Assembly: GCF_039592695.1 (NCBI RefSeq)
Contig: NZ_JBBUTK010000001.1
Coordinates: 806,001 to 870,000 of the forward strand
DNA length: 64,000 bases
Direction of reading: 5' to 3'
Origin: Flagellimonas_A sp039592695
GTDB taxonomy: Bacteria; Bacteroidota; Bacteroidia; Flavobacteriales; Flavobacteriaceae
Both the position numbers and the translations under genes were made by a program. Positions 35,928 through 45,740 of the stretch are shown one piece after another (within the stretch, counting starts at the first letter, position 1; each line of letters starts with the position of its first letter). The notes under the pieces were generated by a model. That model was not told the origin of the DNA. It searched no databases and was given only the letters and a program-made list of their open reading frames with translations.

Positions 35928-38255
35928 ATGTCGTATTTGGATGAATTGAACGAGGCGCAACGTAAGCCTGTACTGCATAAAGACGGGCCTCTGATGGTTA
36001 TTGCAGGGGCAGGTTCTGGTAAGACCCGCGTATTGACCTACCGTATCGCCCATTTGATGGAACAAGGCGTCGATAGTTTCAATATTCTCGCACTGACCTT
36101 TACCAACAAAGCGGCCCGTGAGATGAAAAAGCGCATTGCCGATATTGTGGGCAGTTCAGAGGCAAAAAACCTGTGGATGGGCACCTTTCATTCCATTTTT
36201 GCACGCTTGCTTCGTTATGACGGGGATAAACTGGGCTTCCCCAGCAACTTTACCATCTACGACACCCAAGACAGCCAATCGTTGATTCGCTCCATTATCA
36301 AGGAGATGGGTCTTGATAAGGATATCTACAAGTACAAACAGGTGCAGCACCGCATCTCCTCCTATAAAAACAGCCTCATTACGGTAAAGGCCTATTTTCA
36401 GAATCCAGAACTGATGGAAGCTGATGCGATGGCCAAACGGCCCCGCTTGGGTGAGATTTACCAAAATTATGTGGATCGTTGTTTTAAGGCGGGTGCCATG
36501 GATTTTGATGATCTTTTATTGCGGACGAATGAATTGCTCAATCGATTTCCAGAAGTACTCAAAAAATATCAGGAACGGTTCAAATATATCTTGGTCGATG
36601 AGTATCAAGATACAAATCATTCACAGTATTTGATTGTACGGGCTTTGGCCGATCGCTATCAAAATATCTGTGTGGTCGGTGATGACGCCCAGAGTATCTA
36701 TTCCTTCAGGGGTGCTAACATCAGCAACATTCTCAATTTTCAGCGTGATTATGATGATGTTTCGGTCTATCGATTGGAACAGAACTACCGTTCTACCAAG
36801 AATATTGTGAACGCAGCGAATTCAGTCATTGCGAAGAACAAAGACCAGTTGGAGAAAGTGGTTTGGACCGCTAATGACGCGGGCAACAAAATCATCATCC
36901 ATCGCAGTGACACCGATGCAGAAGAAGGTCGGTACGTTGCGGGTTCCATCTTTGAAAACAAGATGCAGCAACAGATAAGAAATGGTGAGTTTGCTGTGCT
37001 GTACCGAACAAATTCACAATCTCGGGCCATTGAAGATGCTTTGCGAAAGCGCGATATACCCTATCGTATTTATGGCGGACTCTCTTTCTACCAACGTAAG
37101 GAGATCAAGGATGTCTTGGCCTATCTACGGCTGATCGTGAATCCACAAGATGAAGAGGCTTTAAAACGGGTCATTAATTTTCCGGCACGGGGTATCGGTC
37201 AAACCACCATTGACAAGCTTACCGTAGCAGCCAACCATTATCAGCGCTCCATTTTTGAGGTCATGGAGAATTTGGACAAAATTGATTTGAAAATTAATTC
37301 AGGTACCAAAAACAAGCTAAATGATTTTGTGACCATGATCAAGAGCTTTCAGATCATGAATGAAGCTTCGGATGCCTTTACCTTGGCAGAACATGTTGCC
37401 AAAAAAACTGGACTATTGTTGGAGTTTAAGAAGGATGGCACCCCCGAAGGCATTGCCCGGATGGAGAACATCGAAGAATTGCTCAACGGTATCAAAGATT
37501 TTGTAGAGGGCCAAAAAGAACTGGCCGATGCCGAGGGAAGCCTCACCGAGTTTCTGGAAGATGTGGCCTTGGCCACTGATATGGATAAAGAAATCGGTGA
37601 CGACGACAGGGTCGCTTTGATGACCATTCATCTGGCAAAAGGATTGGAGTTTCCCTACGTCTATATTGTGGGGATGGAGGAAGATCTTTTTCCATCCGCC
37701 ATGAGTATGAATACCCGAAGTGAGTTGGAGGAGGAGCGAAGGCTATTCTACGTGGCATTGACACGGGCCGAAAAACAAGCGTATCTCACCTACACCCTCA
37801 ACCGATATCGCTGGGGAAAATTGATTGACGCCGAACCCAGCCGATTTTTGGAAGAGTTGGATGAACAGTACATTGAAAACCTGGTGCCCGTTAATGACGG
37901 ATACCGTTACCAATCAATGATCAAAGATGACATTTGGGGTGAGGTCGACAAGACCAAACTACGTCAGGTAAAACCAAAAAATGGGACACCGCCACAGATT
38001 CGAAAACCTGATGAGAACCAGTTGCGACGGCTTCGAAAACTAAAACCGCAACTATCGCAACCTTCAAAAAGCAAGAATCCCATTGACCCAAATCTCACGG
38101 AAGGCAGTTTAGTGAACCATACCCGTTTCGGTAGGGGTAAAGTCTTAAAAATTGAGGGGGTCGGCAATGACAAAAAAGCCGAGATACATTTTGAGCAGGG
38201 TGATGTGAAAAAGCTGCTCTTACGGTTTGCAAAATTGGAGGTCTTGGAAAGCTAA
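35928..38255 (+). CDS. UvrD/PcrA-type superfamily 1 DNA helicase
   Basis: A 775-residue SF1A helicase. Walker A 'AGAGSGKT' is at residues 26-33, 'LALTFTNKAAREMKKR' motif Ia, 'YILVDEYQDTNHSQY' motif II, 'VVGDDAQSIYSFRGA' motif III, 'LEQNYRSTKNI' motif IV, and 'EEERRLFYVALTRAEKQ' motif VI. The C-terminus has the Tudor-like RNA-polymerase-binding domain ('GSLVNHTRFGRGKVLKIEG'). It unwinds DNA in nucleotide excision and mismatch repair and clears replication forks. Length is normal. It is plausibly the only UvrD/PcrA of the genome, but that cannot be checked here. Confidence 0.95.
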   Translation: MSYLDELNEAQRKPVLHKDGPLMVIAGAGSGKTRVLTYRIAHLMEQGVDSFNILALTFTNKAAREMKKRIADIVGSSEAKNLWMGTFHSIFARLLRYDGDKLGFPSNFTIYDTQDSQSLIRSIIKEMGLDKDIYKYKQVQHRISSYKNSLITVKAYFQNPELMEADAMAKRPRLGEIYQNYVDRCFKAGAMDFDDLLLRTNELLNRFPEVLKKYQERFKYILVDEYQDTNHSQYLIVRALADRYQNICVVGDDAQSIYSFRGANISNILNFQRDYDDVSVYRLEQNYRSTKNIVNAANSVIAKNKDQLEKVVWTANDAGNKIIIHRSDTDAEEGRYVAGSIFENKMQQQIRNGEFAVLYRTNSQSRAIEDALRKRDIPYRIYGGLSFYQRKEIKDVLAYLRLIVNPQDEEALKRVINFPARGIGQTTIDKLTVAANHYQRSIFEVMENLDKIDLKINSGTKNKLNDFVTMIKSFQIMNEASDAFTLAEHVAKKTGLLLEFKKDGTPEGIARMENIEELLNGIKDFVEGQKELADAEGSLTEFLEDVALATDMDKEIGDDDRVALMTIHLAKGLEFPYVYIVGMEEDLFPSAMSMNTRSELEEERRLFYVALTRAEKQAYLTYTLNRYRWGKLIDAEPSRFLEELDEQYIENLVPVNDGYRYQSMIKDDIWGEVDKTKLRQVKPKNGTPPQIRKPDENQLRRLRKLKPQLSQPSKSKNPIDPNLTEGSLVNHTRFGRGKVLKIEGVGNDKKAEIHFEQGDVKKLLLRFAKLEVLES

Positions 38256-38321
38256 ACTCGCATTTTGATTTAGGTAATCAGCGAAGTAATTCGTACTTTA
38301 ATTAGTGCAATTACTAAAGTA

Positions 38322-38942
38322 TTGGCTGAATTCATCAAAATATACGAAGAGAACCCCAATCCGAGGGAAATCAAAAGAGTAGTCGATGTGCTGCGCGACG
38401 GCGGACTGGTCATTTATCCCACCGATACAGTGTATGGCTTGGGCTGTGACATCACCAATACCAAGGCGTTGGAGAAAATCGCCCGCATCAAGGGAGTAAA
38501 ACTCGAAAAGGCAAATTGGTCATTTGTCTGCGCCGATTTGAGCAATCTTTCCGATTATGTACGGCAGATAGACACCCCAACCTTTAAAATATTGAAAAGG
38601 ACACTGCCCGGACCGTATACGTTTATCCTTCCGGGCAATAATAACCTCCCCAAAGATTTTAAAAAGAAAAAGACCGTAGGTATTCGAATACCCGATAACC
38701 GTATCGCCAGAACCCTGGTCGAGCGGTTGGGCAATCCGATTGTGTCTACATCCATTCATGATGAAGATGAGGTCATTGAGTACACAACCGACCCTTCGTT
38801 GATACATGAAAAATGGGATAATCTCGTCGATATAGTCATCGATGGGGGGTACGGTGATAACGTGGCATCGACCGTGATAGACCTTTCTGAAAGCCAGCCC
38901 CAAATTGTTCGTGAGGGAAAAGGCTCTTTAGATATTCTTTAA
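38322..38942 (+). CDS. Threonylcarbamoyl-AMP synthase (Sua5/YciO/YrdC family)
   Basis: A 206-residue YrdC-domain protein with 'GGLVIYPTDTVYGLGCDITN', 'LPGPYTFIL' and 'VGIRIPDNRIA'. It makes threonylcarbamoyl-AMP for the t6A37 modification of tRNA. The YciO branch cannot be excluded because the KxR-S/N active-site pattern is only partly visible ('KGVKLEKANWSF' in place of KxRPxxKP). The start is TTG at 38322; no ATG is present in frame nearby. Confidence 0.85.
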   Translation: MAEFIKIYEENPNPREIKRVVDVLRDGGLVIYPTDTVYGLGCDITNTKALEKIARIKGVKLEKANWSFVCADLSNLSDYVRQIDTPTFKILKRTLPGPYTFILPGNNNLPKDFKKKKTVGIRIPDNRIARTLVERLGNPIVSTSIHDEDEVIEYTTDPSLIHEKWDNLVDIVIDGGYGDNVASTVIDLSESQPQIVREGKGSLDIL

Positions 38943-39100
38943 ATCAAGACCTTCGCATAATAGCTGTCTTATTGATTTGGCTTCAAATTTTCTTCCTTCT
39001 TGAAAATTTTATGTCCTCATAGCCAAGGTTACTGCGGGATAAAATTTCCTTCGGGCGTTGTACTTTCTTGCCAAATCGATTCTGCAAAGGTCTCGAACCA

Positions 39101-39128
39101 AAAAAGCGACCCAACTGGGTCGCTTTTT
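39101..39128. terminator. Bidirectional rho-independent terminator
   Basis: AAAAAGCGACCC and GGGTCGCTTTTT form a perfect 12-bp stem with the loop AACT. A-runs and T-runs on both sides allow it to serve the plus-strand gene ending at 38942 and the minus-strand OmpA gene ending at 39153. The remaining 150 bp of the gap show nothing recognisable. Confidence 0.92.
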
Positions 39129-39152
39129 ATTATTTCTGTTATCTAGAACGGA

Positions 39153-40031
39153 TTAGTTTCTACCGCTTCCGCCTATGGCCGGGTCTTTCATGCCTTCTTC
39201 AATCATGCTGTAGAACTGATCTAGCTTGGGCAGCACGACAATGCGGGTTCTTCTGTTTTTTGCCCTATTGGCAGCAGTATCGTTACCCACTAATGGCACA
39301 TGATAACTACGGCCTGCCGCAGTCATTCTTGCAGGCTCTACGCCAAAGTCATTCTGAAGGATCCTGACAATTGAAGTGGCACGCTTGGCGCTCAAATCCC
39401 AGTTGTCCAATAACACTCCGCTTCTGTAGGGCACATTATCAGTGTGGCCTTCTACCATAAACTCAAAATCAGGCTTGTTGTTGACCACTTTGGCCACTTT
39501 GCCCAATACTTCTTTGGCGGCGTTGGTGACATTATAGCTTCCGCTGCTGAAAAGCAGTTTATCTGAAATCGAAACGAAGACAACACCTTTCTCAACGCTT
39601 ACTTCGATATCCTCATCATCCAAATTGCCCAACACACCTTTGAGGCTCTGTACCAATGCAAGGTTTACAGAATCTCTACGGGTAACGGCATCTTGTAATT
39701 TTCTGATGGTCAAATCTTTTTCACGAAGGCTTTCCAAAGACTTTTCCAAGTTATCGGCACCTTTAGAAGTCAACGTGGTCAAATTGCCCATGTTGTTGAT
39801 CAGCTCCTGGTTATTGGCCTTCAAGAAAGCGTTCTGGTCTTGAAGGGTCTGCAACTGAGATTCTGAAGCAGCTTTTTCTTCAAGACACGTGTTCAATTTG
39901 ACCGTCGCAGAATTGAGAAGGTCTTGGGTTTCTTTTTGTTTTGCCTCCAACTCAGCATATTTTTTCTGAGATACACATGAAGACAATAATACGGCAACAC
40001 CTAAGGTTGCTAACATCAATTTTTTAGTCAT
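39153..40031 (-). CDS. OmpA-family lipoprotein with coiled coil
   Basis: A 292-residue lipoprotein: signal ending 'VLLSSC' (Cys about residue 19), a coiled coil over about residues 25-130, and a C-terminal OmpA domain with 'GHTDNVPYRSG', 'NWDLSAKRATSIVRILQ' (Asp and Arg for diaminopimelate binding) and 'NRRTRIVVLPKL'. It should anchor the outer membrane to peptidoglycan. The ATG at 40031 starts the signal peptide cleanly; an in-frame start 6 bases upstream exists. It uses the shared terminator at 39101-39128. Confidence 0.9.
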   Translation of the reverse strand: MTKKLMLATLGVAVLLSSCVSQKKYAELEAKQKETQDLLNSATVKLNTCLEEKAASESQLQTLQDQNAFLKANNQELINNMGNLTTLTSKGADNLEKSLESLREKDLTIRKLQDAVTRRDSVNLALVQSLKGVLGNLDDEDIEVSVEKGVVFVSISDKLLFSSGSYNVTNAAKEVLGKVAKVVNNKPDFEFMVEGHTDNVPYRSGVLLDNWDLSAKRATSIVRILQNDFGVEPARMTAAGRSYHVPLVGNDTAANRAKNRRTRIVVLPKLDQFYSMIEEGMKDPAIGGSGRN

Positions 40032-40121
40032 TATCATTAGTATTTAATGGTTATTCGTTAACGTTGTGAGAATTTCGTGGCAAAATTATAGAAAATGTGA
40101 ACCAGCAAAATTCATGCATCG

Positions 40122-41123
40122 TTAATCTTTTGCTAAAATGTTAAAATTCTTTACTCCATTTACGAAGTGCGCCCACACAATGGATTTCGTTGTGTAGTAT
40201 TTTACCAAAAAATTAGTTTTTTCACGTTTTTCGTACATTTTTGGAAAATTACCGTAAAAACTGGCGTGCGCCTTAAATACTGCAAGAAAGTGCCTTGGTT
40301 TTAATTGCGCCAAAAAACGTGCTGCGGCAATGCCATCAAGCAATAGGCGTAAAAAGACTATGGGCAATGCCTTTCTTTTCGGAAGGTTTTTGGTGATGGA
40401 ATACAAAGAGTTTCTGAAGTTCAAAAATGTTTTCTTTGGATTCATGTTGCTCAAGGTTGACCCGCCAAGATGGTAAATGTGGCTTGATCCCACATAATAC
40501 ACTTTGCATCCTTTATTTTGTGCACGCCAACACAGGTCAACTTCTTCTTGATGGGCGAAATAGTCTTCATCAAATCCACCCAAAGCCCAAAAAAGTCCAC
40601 TTTTGATGAACATACAGGCACCGGTGGCCCAAAAGATTTGCTTGATATCGTCGTATTGCCCCATATCTTTTTCAAGAGCTTGAAAAATGCGCCCACGGCA
40701 GAAGGGATAGCCCAATTGGTCAATGAACCCGCCGGCCGCACCTGCGTATTCAAAATGACCGGGTTTCTTTAAATCAAGGATTTTGGGCTGTATGATTCCA
40801 ACATCTGGTAGCTCAGAAAAAGCCTTTTTGATTGGGTCGAGCCATCCTTCGGTTACCATCACATCAGAATTGAGCAGGCAATAGATATCTGCCCTGATGT
40901 CTTTCAGCCCATCATTGTACCCTTTTGCAAATCCGCCGTTTTCTTCATTTTGGATGATTTGTATGGATGGATATTTTTCTGACACAAAGTCCACGGAACC
41001 ATCACTGCTGGCATTGTCGATGACATAGATATCCGCATTTTGGGAATGCTTTATGACCGATGGGAGGTACTCTTCAAGCAAATGCACCCCGTTCCAATTC
41101 AATATGACGACCGCAATATTCAA
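40122..41123 (-). CDS. Glycosyltransferase family 2
   Basis: A GT2 enzyme of about 333 residues. It begins 'NIAVVILNWNGVHLL' after the start, then 'IYVIDNASSDGSVDFV', 'NEENGGFAKGYNDGL' and the metal-binding 'LLNSDVMVTEGWL', followed by 'EVDLCWRAQNKGCKVYYV'. The type is similar to rhamnosyltransferases used in cell-surface polysaccharide assembly; the sugar is unknown. A longer reading frame goes up to 41198, but its first 25 residues are encoded partly by a palindromic repeat, so I prefer the TTG at 41123. Confidence in the family is high, in the start moderate. Confidence 0.87.
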   Translation of the reverse strand: MNIAVVILNWNGVHLLEEYLPSVIKHSQNADIYVIDNASSDGSVDFVSEKYPSIQIIQNEENGGFAKGYNDGLKDIRADIYCLLNSDVMVTEGWLDPIKKAFSELPDVGIIQPKILDLKKPGHFEYAGAAGGFIDQLGYPFCRGRIFQALEKDMGQYDDIKQIFWATGACMFIKSGLFWALGGFDEDYFAHQEEVDLCWRAQNKGCKVYYVGSSHIYHLGGSTLSNMNPKKTFLNFRNSLYSITKNLPKRKALPIVFLRLLLDGIAAARFLAQLKPRHFLAVFKAHASFYGNFPKMYEKREKTNFLVKYYTTKSIVWAHFVNGVKNFNILAKD

Positions 41124-41181
41124 AACGAGCGCAAAATAAATGAATTTTAAAGACTTAAATTCATTTATTTCAGATTCACGG

Positions 41182-41236
41182 ATTCCCGGGAACGACATTT
41201 CAATAGGAACCCGATGCAGTGCATCGGGGAATGTCT
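41182..41236. repeat. Family-B palindromic repeat with inner hairpin
   Basis: Contains GATTCCCGGGAA and the perfect hairpin CCCGATGCAGTGCATCGGG (41210-41228), enclosed by GACATT and AATGTC arms. It resembles the ATTCCCGC...GCGGGAAT repeats elsewhere in the window, with an extra hairpin inside. It lies between the glycosyltransferase gene and the nuclease-like gene. Confidence 0.6.
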
Positions 41237-41240
41237 TTGA

Positions 41241-41687
41241 TTAATGGCTAAAATCAGGAATTTCCTTTAAAAAGGTATATTTTTCATTGGCCCCATCCAT
41301 TTGACAGTAATAATGCTCCAATCCATTGGTTATCATCAAGAACTCTGATTGCAGAGGCATGTTATAACGTGCAATTTGGTCAAAGGTATTTTGGGTGATA
41401 CCGACTTCGGGAGCTTTGCATTCGACCAAAATTCTAATGCTTCCATCTGGGTTGAATACTACAATGTCATACCTTTTTTTGAGGCCGTTCAGCATCAACT
41501 GTTTTTCAACATTGATATGGCTTTTCGGATATTTCTTAGTTTTCATGAGAAACATCAAAGCGTGCTGTCGTACCCATTCTTCGGGCTGTAGCACCACATA
41601 TTTTTTACGGATGTCATCAAAAATCCACACCTTATTTTCGCTACTTTTGAAACGGAAATCGTATGTAGGAAAATTGAGTGTCTGCAT
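41241..41687 (-). CDS. HSDR_N_2-type nuclease-domain protein
   Basis: A 148-residue protein consisting only of a type I restriction R-subunit N-terminal-like domain. The PD-(D/E)XK pattern is visible as 'KKRYDIVVFNPDGSIRILVECKAP' (D, E, K). Similar stand-alone proteins occur widely in Bacteroidota, usually beside holA as here (26 bp apart, divergent), and no R-M genes are present. A housekeeping DNA role is more likely than restriction, but activity is not known. Confidence 0.83.
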   Translation of the reverse strand: MQTLNFPTYDFRFKSSENKVWIFDDIRKKYVVLQPEEWVRQHALMFLMKTKKYPKSHINVEKQLMLNGLKKRYDIVVFNPDGSIRILVECKAPEVGITQNTFDQIARYNMPLQSEFLMITNGLEHYYCQMDGANEKYTFLKEIPDFSH

Positions 41688-41713
41688 GCCACAAAAATGA
41701 CCATTTTTTCTGA

Positions 41714-42715
41714 ATGGAAGCCGTTCGCCAGATAGCCAAAGACATTAAAGAGCGAAAATTGCACCCGATTTACTTTCTGATGGGTGATGAGCCTTATTAT
41801 ATCGATAAAATCGCCGCATACATTTCTGAGCACGTGCTCACTGAAGAAGAGCGGGGCTTTAACCACATGGTGCTATACGGTAAGGAGACGAGTGTTGATG
41901 AGATTGTGGGCAATGCAAAGCGTTTTCCAATGATGGCAGAACATCAGGTGGTGATTGTAAAAGAGGCGCAAGAACTCTCACGCACCATTGAAAAACTGGT
42001 GCACTATGCTGAAAATCCGCAGGTAAGTACCGTTCTGGTCATCTGCTACAAGTATAAAAAACTTGACAAGCGAAAAAAGCTCTACAAGGCCATAAAGGCC
42101 AATGGACTCCTTTTTGAAAGTAAAAAACTATACGAGAACCAAGTGGCAGACTGGATTCGTAGATTTTTGAGCGGAAAGGGGTACTCCATCTCCCCAAAGG
42201 CCAGTGCGTTATTGGTGGAGTTTTTGGGCACCGATTTGGGAAAAATCAACAATGAGCTTGAAAAACTGTTTTTGGTCACCGAGAAAAATACCGAGATCAC
42301 CTCTGAGTTGATTGAACAGCATATCGGCATCAGCAAAGATTTCAACAACTTTGAACTCAAGAAGGCAATCGGCGAGCGTGATGTCAAAAAAGCGAGCAGA
42401 ATTATCAATTATTTCGCCCAAAACCCCAAAGAAAACCCTTTTGTGGTGACCGTAACCCTGTTGAACACCTTTTTCACCCAACTGTTGCAGTATCATGGAC
42501 TCAATGACCATTCTGCCAAGAACGTATCAAGTGCATTGGGCATCAATCCCTATTTTGTTGGTGAATTTCAGACGGCCGCAAGAAATTATCCCATGAAAAA
42601 AGTAAGCCATATCATCGGCTATCTGCGAGAACTAGATCTCAAAGGAAAAGGATTGGGCGCATCGAACTTATCGCAGGGCGATTTGCTGAAAGAGCTTTTG
42701 ATAAAGGTCTTTTGA
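41714..42715 (+). CDS. holA: DNA polymerase III, delta subunit
   Basis: A 333-residue protein of the HolA family: 'HPIYFLMGDEPYYIDKIAAYI' at the N-terminus in place of a Walker-type ATPase, 'VVIVKEAQEL' and the C-terminal collar domain 'LKKAIGERDVKKASRIINYFAQNPKENPF'. Delta opens the sliding clamp in the clamp-loader complex. Length is typical. The gene is divergent from the HSDR_N_2 gene. Confidence 0.92.
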   Translation: MEAVRQIAKDIKERKLHPIYFLMGDEPYYIDKIAAYISEHVLTEEERGFNHMVLYGKETSVDEIVGNAKRFPMMAEHQVVIVKEAQELSRTIEKLVHYAENPQVSTVLVICYKYKKLDKRKKLYKAIKANGLLFESKKLYENQVADWIRRFLSGKGYSISPKASALLVEFLGTDLGKINNELEKLFLVTEKNTEITSELIEQHIGISKDFNNFELKKAIGERDVKKASRIINYFAQNPKENPFVVTVTLLNTFFTQLLQYHGLNDHSAKNVSSALGINPYFVGEFQTAARNYPMKKVSHIIGYLRELDLKGKGLGASNLSQGDLLKELLIKVF

Positions 42716-42877
42716 TTTATTAACTCATTTAAACTTTTCAATTGGCTAAAAAATTGGTTTTTTTCACCCACTTTTTGCCTTTTTTTCCTTTCGTAGCCTA
42801 GCTATGCAACTCAAAAAAGTCTTCAATTGAATGCAAAATCCTTAATTTTCGCTTCAATCCAAAAGGTTTAAATAGGT

Positions 42878-43255
42878 TCATTTTCTGTCGATACTGTATT
42901 TGCCCGGACCCAACAAAAAGATGGCAACAAAAATAGCCAAGTACAGAAGTGCCAATTCTTTGGTGCCAAAGGGATCAGGTGCATGCACAACAAAAGCGGC
43001 AATGACCATGGCGACTATGGTGGGTATAGTGGCCCAACGGGTCTTGAATCCGATAATGATCAAAACAGGGCATAAAAATTCAGCAATAACCGCCAAGAAA
43101 AGGGTAGGGGCCTCACCAATACCAATGGGATTTCCAAATTCAATATTACCGGCAATCAGATTTTGAAGTTTTGGTATGCCGTGGGTCAGCATAAAAGCGG
43201 AAGGCACAATTCTAAGAATGGCTAAACCAATGTTGGCCAAATTACTGTTTTTCAT
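42878..43255 (-). CDS. DoxX family membrane protein
   Basis: A 125-residue protein with four hydrophobic helices and DoxX features ('LRIVPSAFMLTHGIPKLQNLIAG', 'LAVIAEFLCPVLIIIGFKTRWATIPTIVAM'). DoxX proteins are small membrane proteins linked to redox metabolism. It stands alone between holA (convergent) and the E1 gene upstream on the same strand (about 73 bp away). Confidence 0.88.
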   Translation of the reverse strand: MKNSNLANIGLAILRIVPSAFMLTHGIPKLQNLIAGNIEFGNPIGIGEAPTLFLAVIAEFLCPVLIIIGFKTRWATIPTIVAMVIAAFVVHAPDPFGTKELALLYLAIFVAIFLLGPGKYSIDRK

Positions 43256-43328
43256 TCCGTGGGGGAGTTACGTTTGTTGCGAATTTATCATTTTTTGACA
43301 AACTCGGATAATGTATTTTCAAAAATCA

Positions 43329-45740
43329 TTAGGAAAACGATGGATAATTCTCAGGATCAGCCTCATGCATTATTGAATAGATTTTTTCAAAAATATCTTC
43401 TGCGTTGGGTTTTGAAAAATAGTCTCCGTCCGAGGCATAGGCTGGTCGGTGTGGTTGCGCCGTCAACGTCTGTGGTGCACTATCCAAATATCTGTAAGCA
43501 CCATTTTTTTCAACCACATGCTGGACCAAGTAGGATGAACAGCCCCCTGGCACATCTTCATCAACCACTAAGAAACGATTGGTCTTTTTGATACTTTCGA
43601 CCACTTGGTCATCCAAATCAAAAGGAAGCAATGACTGTGCATCGATGACTTCAATATCAATACCGACCTCTACCAATTCTTCGGCAACCTGCTGCACAAT
43701 CCGTAATGTTGAGCCATAGGAAAGCACAGTGATGTCAGTACCTTCTCTTATAATCTCGACTTTGCCAATTGGGGTGCAAAATTCACCGAGGTTGTTTGGG
43801 GCCGGTTCTTTTAGGCGGTAACCGTTTAAGCTTTCGATAATCAGTGCCGGCTCATCACTTTTCATAAGCGTGTTATAGAAACCTGCTGCTTGGGTCATGT
43901 TTCTGGGCACCAAGATGTGCAGTCCCCGTAGTAGATGCACCAAAGCACCCATGGGCGATCCTGAATGCCAAATGCCTTCTAAACGGTGGCCTCTGGTACG
44001 GACGATCAATGGAGCTTTTTGCTTGCCGACGGTTCGATATAACAATGTGGCAAGATCATCACTTAATGTCTGCAAAGCATAAAGGATATAATCCAGGTAT
44101 TGTATTTCGGCGATGGGGCGAAGTCCACGAAGTGCCATACCGATACCTTGGCCTATAATGGTGGTTTCTCGAATGCCCGTATCAGCTATTCTTAGAGGGC
44201 CGTATTTTTTTTGTAGACCTTCCAACCCTTGGTTGACATCACCAATTTTGCCTGTATCCTCTCCAAAAATAAGGGCGTTGGAATATTTTTTGAACAGTTT
44301 GTCAAAGTTGTCACGCAAAATGACCCGCCCATCGACCATCTCAGCATTTTCATCATAATTTGGTGAAATCGATGCAACTTTAACAGCGCCATCAGCATGT
44401 TCGCCATAAAGGTTAGAACTGAATTTTGGCTGTGCATCTTGCATAAAGGCTTCAACCCATTGAACCAATCTATTTCTTTGTGCACTATTTTCACCGATGA
44501 CATAACGCAGTGCACGCCTAGAAAAAGATGCCAAGTCTTTTTTAAGGGGCTCTTTTATGGCAACAAGGTCTTTTTTCAGTTTGTCAATGAAATTTTTATT
44601 TGGCGAAGATGATGCCAACGCTTCCAAAATACCAACGAGCTCTTTTTGAAGTTGGATGTGTGGCTTTAAAAATTCGGCCCAAGCCTCCTTTTTGGCATTT
44701 CGGACCGTTTGTTTGATTTCTTTTTCAAGTGTTTTCAGCTCTTCATCAGTCGCAATCTGGTTCTCCACAATCCACTCACGGAATCTTTTGTTGCAGTCAT
44801 TATCGTGTTCCCATTGCAACCTTTTGTCAGTTTTGTAACGTTCGTGAGAACCCGAGGTTGAGTGTCCCTGGGGTTGGGTAAGTTCAGTGACGTGTATCAG
44901 AACGGGCACGTGCTCTTCCCGAGCAATGTCCGCTGCATTTTCGTAAGCGTGTATCAGAGCGGTATAGTCCCAACCTTTCACTTTGAGTATCTCAAAACCT
45001 TCATTGTCATCATCTCGCTGAAGGCCTTTCAGCATTTCTGAAATATCGGATTTTGTGGTGTGGAATTCTGCCGGAACCGAAATTCCGTAATCATCGTCCC
45101 AAACGCTGATTACCATGGGTACTTGCATCACCCCAGCGGCATTCATCGTTTCAAAAAAATGTCCTTCGCTTGTACTGGCGTTGCCTATGGTGCCCCAAGC
45201 GACTTCATTGCCGTCGATTGAAAAACCAGTGGAATCTATTTCGGTAACATTCCGGTAGATTTTTGAAGCCTGTGCAAGACCCAAAAGTCTGGGCATTTGC
45301 CCTGCTGTGCATGAAATATCGGCACTGCTGTTCTTTTGTTTTGTGAGGTCTTTCCATGAGCCATCTTCATTCAAGCTATGGGTCATAAAATGCCCACCCA
45401 TTTGGCGCCCTGCGCTCATGGGCTCTTTTTCAAGATCCGTGGTTGCGTAGAGGCCGTGAAAGAATTCAACGGCATCCAAAAGGCCCAAGGCCATCATAAA
45501 GGTCTGGTCACGGTAGTACCCGCTGCGAAAATCGCCATCTTGAAAAGACCGTGCCATGGCTATCTGAGGCAATTCTTTTCCATCCCCAAAAATTCCGAAT
45601 TTGGCTTTGCCAGTGAGTACTTCGCGGCGACCAAGAAGACTACACTCACGACTGGTGACGACCACTTCATAATCCTTCAAAATCTGTTTTTGAAAATCTT
45701 TAAAGGAAATGTCGTTGCTGGTCTCGGAATTGGGCTTCAT
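43329..45740 (-). CDS. Fused E1 alpha/beta subunit of a 2-oxoacid dehydrogenase
   Basis: An 803-residue protein with both halves of a thiamine-diphosphate E1 in one chain: alpha part (to about residue 400) with 'GQMPRLLGLAQASKIYR' and the TPP region 'GTIGNASTSEGHFFETMNAA', and beta part (from about 460) with 'ALIFGEDTGKIGDVNQGLEGLQKKYG' and 'IRETTIIGQGIGMALRGLRPIAEIQYLDYI'. Family knowledge: such fusions in Bacteroidota are annotated as branched-chain 2-oxoacid (2-oxoisovalerate) dehydrogenase E1. E2 and E3 genes are not next to it. Substrate assignment is from the family only. Confidence 0.87.
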   Translation of the reverse strand: MKPNSETSNDISFKDFQKQILKDYEVVVTSRECSLLGRREVLTGKAKFGIFGDGKELPQIAMARSFQDGDFRSGYYRDQTFMMALGLLDAVEFFHGLYATTDLEKEPMSAGRQMGGHFMTHSLNEDGSWKDLTKQKNSSADISCTAGQMPRLLGLAQASKIYRNVTEIDSTGFSIDGNEVAWGTIGNASTSEGHFFETMNAAGVMQVPMVISVWDDDYGISVPAEFHTTKSDISEMLKGLQRDDDNEGFEILKVKGWDYTALIHAYENAADIAREEHVPVLIHVTELTQPQGHSTSGSHERYKTDKRLQWEHDNDCNKRFREWIVENQIATDEELKTLEKEIKQTVRNAKKEAWAEFLKPHIQLQKELVGILEALASSSPNKNFIDKLKKDLVAIKEPLKKDLASFSRRALRYVIGENSAQRNRLVQWVEAFMQDAQPKFSSNLYGEHADGAVKVASISPNYDENAEMVDGRVILRDNFDKLFKKYSNALIFGEDTGKIGDVNQGLEGLQKKYGPLRIADTGIRETTIIGQGIGMALRGLRPIAEIQYLDYILYALQTLSDDLATLLYRTVGKQKAPLIVRTRGHRLEGIWHSGSPMGALVHLLRGLHILVPRNMTQAAGFYNTLMKSDEPALIIESLNGYRLKEPAPNNLGEFCTPIGKVEIIREGTDITVLSYGSTLRIVQQVAEELVEVGIDIEVIDAQSLLPFDLDDQVVESIKKTNRFLVVDEDVPGGCSSYLVQHVVEKNGAYRYLDSAPQTLTAQPHRPAYASDGDYFSKPNAEDIFEKIYSIMHEADPENYPSFS

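Noticed and set aside
38943..39100. Possible tRNA or small RNA before the 39.1-kb terminator
   Set aside because: No cloverleaf, T-loop or CCA-type end could be drawn; only the terminator hairpin is convincing.
41241..41687. Restriction-modification system suggested by the HsdR-like domain
   Set aside because: Only the N-terminal domain is present, with no methylase, specificity or motor genes; the pairing with holA points to a housekeeping gene.
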